A stretch of DNA of 46,703 nt from Paracoccaceae bacterium (GTDB taxonomy: Bacteria > Pseudomonadota > Alphaproteobacteria > Rhodobacterales > Rhodobacteraceae): contig JAAEUI010000445.1 in NCBI GenBank assembly GCA_024227475.1, positions 1 through 46,703 of the forward strand. Reading direction: 5' to 3'. Under the pieces are notes generated by a model. The model was not told where the DNA came from. It made no database searches and saw only the letters and a program-made list of their open reading frames with translations. The translations under genes were made by a program, and so were the position numbers. Shown in pieces: positions 43,380-46,703 of this stretch; position 1 is the stretch's first letter, and the number at the start of each line of letters is the position of its first letter.

Positions 43380-43571
43380 CGACCTGTACCCTAACAATTT
43401 ACAAACCAGGTCGCGCTATAACCTTTCCCGACGACGTCAAAAAGTGGTTACCGGCTCCTCAAAGGGTAGCGTGAGCGAAGATCCCAAAGGAGCCGCCGAA
43501 CACCAATGATCGAAGGTGCAGGGCTAACATCCCTGTCTGGCACTCAACCATAATGGCGGGCCCGTCTTTTT
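43380..43571 (+). ncRNA. Candidate structured RNA downstream of gapR
   Basis: The 407-bp gap 43338-43744 has no credible ORF but shows several stems in order. CGACCTG/CAGGTCG is at 43380-43386 and 43407-43413. A longer stem, TGGT..CCGGCTCC against GGAGCCG..ACCA, joins 43445-43458 with 43489-43505. GTGCAGGG pairs with CCCT and GCAC at 43516-43543. GGCGGGCCCGTC followed by TTTTT at 43555-43571 could be a terminator. I do not recognise it as 6S, SRP, tmRNA or RNase P RNA. The strand is inferred from the T tract. Confidence 0.35.
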
Positions 43572-43643
43572 AGAACCACAGCAAGTAAAGAAACCAAAAC
43601 CCTAGCACCGGAATGAAGCGGTCGCGGGGTGGTTTACTGCGCT

Positions 43644-43721
43644 TGTCATCCCCACGAAAGTGGGGACCCATTGCAGCGTCATACGAGTCCGATGGAGGTC
43701 CCCGCTTGCGCGGGGATGACA
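43644..43721. repeat. Inverted repeat pair of the TCATCCCC type
   Basis: TGTCATCCCCACGAAAGTGG at 43644 onwards pairs with the stretch ending CGGGGATGACA at 43721. Each half is itself a small hairpin (CCCCAC/GTGGGG and CCCCGC/GCGGGG). This is the shape of a known class of intergenic palindromes in many proteobacteria. It lies between gapR and the convergent sulfotransferase-like gene. Confidence 0.75.
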
Positions 43722-43744
43722 CAATCAAAAAAGGTACCCGCAGC

Positions 43745-44635
43745 CTACGAATACATCCTCGGCTGGATAGTCTCGACCTTTTCCATCCGCTCGATGTAAT
43801 ACCAATCGTCCTCGTAATTCTCGGTCATGCCGATGGTCAGATCTTCCGGCCAGGTTGGGTTATAGGTTTCACCTTCAACCGACGGGAACTTCTGTTCAAA
43901 GGCGCGCGAAACCCGGTCAAAATCGCCGATCTTCTTGCCCGAATGCTCGGCTAGGTATTTTTGCATCAGGATTGCACCACGCAACGACATGCCGCTGTTG
44001 ACCGGCGCGATCGTACCCTCCAGCGCTTCTTTGTTTTCGATCCCGGTAATGGCCTGTGCCACCTCGCGCCAGATGTGCGGATAGTCTTCAAACCTCCAGG
44101 CGGTAATGGCCACGTCGTATTTCTTGGTCTGGGCCCGGTGCAGAAAATCCGACCAGCGCAGGTTGTGCAGATTGGTCTTTTCGATGAACTTTTCGAAAGT
44201 TATCTGGTTGGAATGCCGGATCCCTTCAGCATAACACGACGGGATGAATGTTGCGGGGTTGCGCAGGGAAATGAACAGCCGCATCGGCAGGCCGTCCAGC
44301 GTTTCATAAATCTGCGCGATAGTGTTGCCGATGCGCGGGTAGAAATACTCCTTGCCAACCGGGCGCAGCAACGAACCGCTGATATTGGCGTCAATCAGTA
44401 CGATCCTGCGGTACTCCCGGTCCCCGGTCAGGTTGAACAACAACTCAGCGTTGATGTCATCCACTTTGCCGCCCTTGCGCACCGCCTTGACCGCCTTGGT
44501 AAAAACCTGCACGGCGAATTCTTCCTCCGGCAGGCAGATGCCCTGATCTTCCAGAAGGTCCCGGTTTACTTCCAGCATTCGGCGCAGGTGTTTGGTCGCC
44601 GAGCGATGTGCGCCGATATGCAACCGAATATCCAT
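43745..44635 (-). CDS. Sulfotransferase-like protein
   Basis: A 296-aa protein that opens IRLHIGAHRSATKHLRRML, resembling the phosphosulfate loop of sulfotransferases (HR-G/A-T/S pattern near residues 7-15), and has MRLFISLRNPATFIPSCYAEG near residue 120, which fits the 3'-phosphate site (RNP...S). The usual GT after HRS is AT here. The acceptor is unknown; a PAPS-dependent enzyme is likely but not certain. GGAGCAGG precedes the ATG. It diverges from the ABC permease gene. Confidence 0.75.
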   Translation of the reverse strand: MDIRLHIGAHRSATKHLRRMLEVNRDLLEDQGICLPEEEFAVQVFTKAVKAVRKGGKVDDINAELLFNLTGDREYRRIVLIDANISGSLLRPVGKEYFYPRIGNTIAQIYETLDGLPMRLFISLRNPATFIPSCYAEGIRHSNQITFEKFIEKTNLHNLRWSDFLHRAQTKKYDVAITAWRFEDYPHIWREVAQAITGIENKEALEGTIAPVNSGMSLRGAILMQKYLAEHSGKKIGDFDRVSRAFEQKFPSVEGETYNPTWPEDLTIGMTENYEDDWYYIERMEKVETIQPRMYS

Positions 44636-44794
44636 AAACCTGCTCCGTAACGGGCGGGACTTTCAGACGCGCCCTGATTGGTTTGTTGTAGACTGAAAAA
44701 ACCTGAATGCAAACGGGGCCAGTGCGCGCGGAAAGCCAGCCAAGCGGGCAGGCACCGGTAGACAGTGAAATCACGATGGGGTAAGCGCGACGGG

Positions 44795-46459
44795 ATGGCT
44801 GAAATGGCACAAGATAAACTCCCCCGGCGTCGCGGTGGCACCCTGAGCGGCTGGTCCGCAGCAGCGATAGCAATCTCGGTGCTGGTTCTGACACCGATTG
44901 GCGCAGTGCTTTGGCTGGCATTGTTTCCGGCCGAAAACATCTGGGCGCATCTGATCGCCACCACCTTGCCCCGTTATATGACCAACAGCATCCTGATGAT
45001 GGCCGCCGTCGGCCTGATCTGCGCGGTTGTGGGAACCGGCACCGCCTGGCTGGTGGTGATGTACCGTTTTCCTGCCCATCGTGTGCTGGAATGGGCGTTG
45101 TTGCTGCCCCTGGCGCTGCCGGCCTATATCGGGGCCTATGCGCTGGTTGATTTCTGGGAATACGCCGGGCCGTTTCAGACCTGGCTGAGGGGGTTTTTCG
45201 GCTGGTCTTCGCCGCAGGATTACCTGTTCCCCGAGGTGCGCTCGCGCAGCGCTGCCGTGCTTGTTCTGGCGGCTTCGCTTTACCCTTACGTCTATTTCCT
45301 GGCCCGCGCCGCGTTCAAGGAACAATCCGGCTCGGCCCTTGAAGTGTCCCGGGCGCTCGGCTGCGGCCCCTGGGCAAGCTTCTGGCGTGTAGGTCTGCCG
45401 CTGGCCCGGCCCGCCATCGTTGCTGGTTGTGCCGTGGTGATGATGGAAACCCTGAACGATTTCGGCGCGGTGGAGTTCTTCGCCGTCCAGACCCTGACAA
45501 CCGGCATTTTCACCGTCTGGCTGGAAGCGTCCAACCCCGGCGGCGCGGCCCAGATCGCCTGTGTTATTCTGCTGTTTGTGATGCTGCTGGTCACGTTTGA
45601 AAAAATCAGCCGCCGCAAGATAAAATTCCACGAAACCGCTAAGCAGAAACGCCCAATTGTACCGGCGCAATTGCGCCGGGTTCGCGCCCTTTTGGCGGTC
45701 ATGGCCTGCACATTGCCGGTTGCCATCGGCTTTGTGATGCCGGTGCTGATCATGGCAAAACACGCTATGAGTGATGCTGCGGGCTGGGACGCCGGTGCAG
45801 TGTTTCAGGCAGCGCTGACAACCATCTGGGTGTCCGCTCTGGCGGCACTGGTGACGGTGGTGGCCGGGCTGGTGCTGGTTTACGGCGTGCGGCTCTCTGC
45901 CAGCCGCCTGCCACGTCTGCTGGCGCCCGTCACAACCATAGGCTACGCCGCCCCCGGAGCGGTGCTGGCGATCGGCATCCTGATCCCGTTTGCGGCCCTT
46001 GATCACCGGGTTGCGGATCTCTGGCTGGCGCTCAGGGGCACCGATCCGGGGCTGATCGTTACCGGTACCAGTCTCGCTGTGGTTCTGGCCTACAGTGTGC
46101 GGTTTTTTGCCATCGCTTTTGGCTCGATTGACTCAGCCTTTGGTCGCGTTACGCCCCATATGGGCTGGGCTTCGCGCTCGCTCGGCCAGAGCGCCGGAGC
46201 CACGCTCTGGCGGGTCTATATCCCTATCATCCGCGGTTCGTTGCTGACCGCCGGGTTGTTGATTTTTGTCGACTGCGTGAAGGAGCTGCCAGCAACCCTG
46301 CTGCTGCGCCCGTTTGGCATGAATACCTTGGCTACGCATGTTTATGACCACGCTTCACTTGAGGATATAGAAGGCGCAGCCCCGGCGGCGCTGGCGATTG
46401 TTCTGGTCAGCCTGATCGCGGTCGCAATTGTCGCCACCGCCAACCGGACAAAGGGCTGA
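44795..46459 (+). CDS. Iron(III)-type ABC transporter permease with two fused domains
   Basis: A 554-aa polytopic permease of the FbpB/SfuB class: two BPD_transp_1 domains in tandem, with about 12 membrane segments. The EAA-type loop of the first half is LEVSRALGCGPWASFWRVGLPLARPAIVAG (near residue 185) and that of the second is SLGQSAGATLWRVYIPIIRGSLLTAGLLI (near 470). Known relatives import ferric iron or thiamine. No ATPase or binding-protein gene is seen next to it: the sulfotransferase-like gene is upstream and tRNA-Thr downstream. The ATG at 44795 is preferred; a GTG at 44765 would add ten residues. Confidence 0.9.
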   Translation: MAEMAQDKLPRRRGGTLSGWSAAAIAISVLVLTPIGAVLWLALFPAENIWAHLIATTLPRYMTNSILMMAAVGLICAVVGTGTAWLVVMYRFPAHRVLEWALLLPLALPAYIGAYALVDFWEYAGPFQTWLRGFFGWSSPQDYLFPEVRSRSAAVLVLAASLYPYVYFLARAAFKEQSGSALEVSRALGCGPWASFWRVGLPLARPAIVAGCAVVMMETLNDFGAVEFFAVQTLTTGIFTVWLEASNPGGAAQIACVILLFVMLLVTFEKISRRKIKFHETAKQKRPIVPAQLRRVRALLAVMACTLPVAIGFVMPVLIMAKHAMSDAAGWDAGAVFQAALTTIWVSALAALVTVVAGLVLVYGVRLSASRLPRLLAPVTTIGYAAPGAVLAIGILIPFAALDHRVADLWLALRGTDPGLIVTGTSLAVVLAYSVRFFAIAFGSIDSAFGRVTPHMGWASRSLGQSAGATLWRVYIPIIRGSLLTAGLLIFVDCVKELPATLLLRPFGMNTLATHVYDHASLEDIEGAAPAALAIVLVSLIAVAIVATANRTKG

Positions 46460-46540
46460 AGACCCGTCGCAAACACGGGCGGTACAGGGCCAACAAAACA
46501 CTTGCAATCACCCCGCCATTCAAGCAAAAGGCCCGCCAGT

Positions 46541-46616
46541 GCCCCTATAGCTCAGCTGGTAGAGCAACTGATTTGTAATCAGTAGGTCCGCGGTTCGAGT
46601 CCGTGTGGGGGCACCA
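46541..46616 (+). tRNA. tRNA-Thr (anticodon TGT)
   Basis: A complete cloverleaf of 76 nt. Acceptor GCCCCTA pairs with TGGGGGC, the D arm has AGCTCAGCTGGTAGAGC, and the anticodon stem ACTGA/TCAGT holds the loop TTTGTAA with anticodon TGT, which reads ACA. The T arm is CGGTTCGAGTCCG. The discriminator is A, and CCA (46614-46616) is encoded. No gene follows in the remaining 87 bases; they contain AACCGT/ACGGTT and CGTTTA/TAAACG dyads. Confidence 0.97.
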
Positions 46617-46703
46617 TTTTAAACCGTATAATAACAAGAAGTTAACGGTTAACCCTCTAACGAACTGCGTTTACGGCTAAACGTCGTGTCACCAATATGT
46701 CAC

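Noticed and set aside
44771-46006. 411-codon minus-strand frame opposite the ABC permease gene
   Set aside because: Rich in Gln, His and Arg with no domain; it mirrors the codon pattern of the permease.
46541-46703. Integration site of a genomic island at tRNA-Thr
   Set aside because: No integrase gene and no direct repeat of the tRNA 3' end are visible before the window ends.
1-46703. CRISPR array or phage-defence system
   Set aside because: No regularly spaced direct repeats, cas genes, restriction-modification or toxin-antitoxin genes were seen on either strand.

Overview
The window looks like a chromosomal segment of an alphaproteobacterium of the Rhodobacteraceae (Roseobacter group). 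The reasons are gene content and order: AI-2E-family protein, hdaA, ppk and ppx in a row; proS, lolC/E and lolD; a short ProS without an editing insertion; GapR (DUF2312); a psd-pssA-pmtA phospholipid set; and a MerR-led beta-oxidation operon with two acyl-CoA dehydrogenases, a GST, a thiolase and a FadB-like protein. This is inferred from protein families read by eye, with no database search.

Layout. 1-2.8 kb: a structured 265-bp element whose flanks are both the 3' end of glyA in inverted orientation, then glyA (-) and NAD kinase (+). 2.9-5.2 kb: a membrane AraC-type regulator broken by a 117-bp palindromic element, then a fatty acid hydroxylase/sterol desaturase. 5.4-10.9 kb: AI-2E-family membrane protein, hdaA, ppk (one-base frameshift) and ppx. 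10.9-13.0 kb (-): psd, pssA and pmtA, which would make phosphatidylethanolamine and methylate it towards phosphatidylcholine. 13.2-16.6 kb: proS, lolC/E, lolD. 16.6-23.3 kb: an M48-like protein without the zinc histidines, a VOC protein, a frameshifted small membrane protein, an acyl-CoA ligase, a DMT transporter, a sulfotransferase and a UbiH/UbiM-type hydroxylase with a perfect FNR box upstream. 23.4-31.8 kb (-): the beta-oxidation operon led by a MerR regulator, with a second MerR gene further upstream and a MerR-type dyad between the two. 32-35.5 kb: a putative Mn/heavy-metal transporter with a Fur/Mur-type box, then two PaaI-like thioesterases and a MATE exporter. 35.6-40 kb (-): ArsC-like protein, pyrD, DUF952, a 69-aa ORF and thrS. 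40.2-46.6 kb: two alpha/beta hydrolases, a nitroreductase, gapR, a candidate structured RNA, a sulfotransferase-like protein, a two-domain iron-type ABC permease and tRNA-Thr(TGT).

The most distinctive signal is a family of about 117-bp palindromic elements. There are five full or nearly full copies (3431-3547, 31814-31931, 37421-37537, 37894-38010 and a degraded one at 1644-1758) plus a half copy (10905-10942). Each full copy is two hairpins side by side bounded by CTAG/TTAG-like ends, with arms that differ in sequence but still pair. One copy splits the AraC-type gene: removing 113 bp restores one 342-codon frame and leaves a single CTAG, so target duplication is visible. Three others lie exactly on TAG stop codons (pmtA, the 69-aa ORF, thrS).

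Two separate one-base losses in short homopolymers (ppk, the small membrane protein), and the fold-back at base 1, may be sequencing or assembly artefacts; they are reported with that caution.
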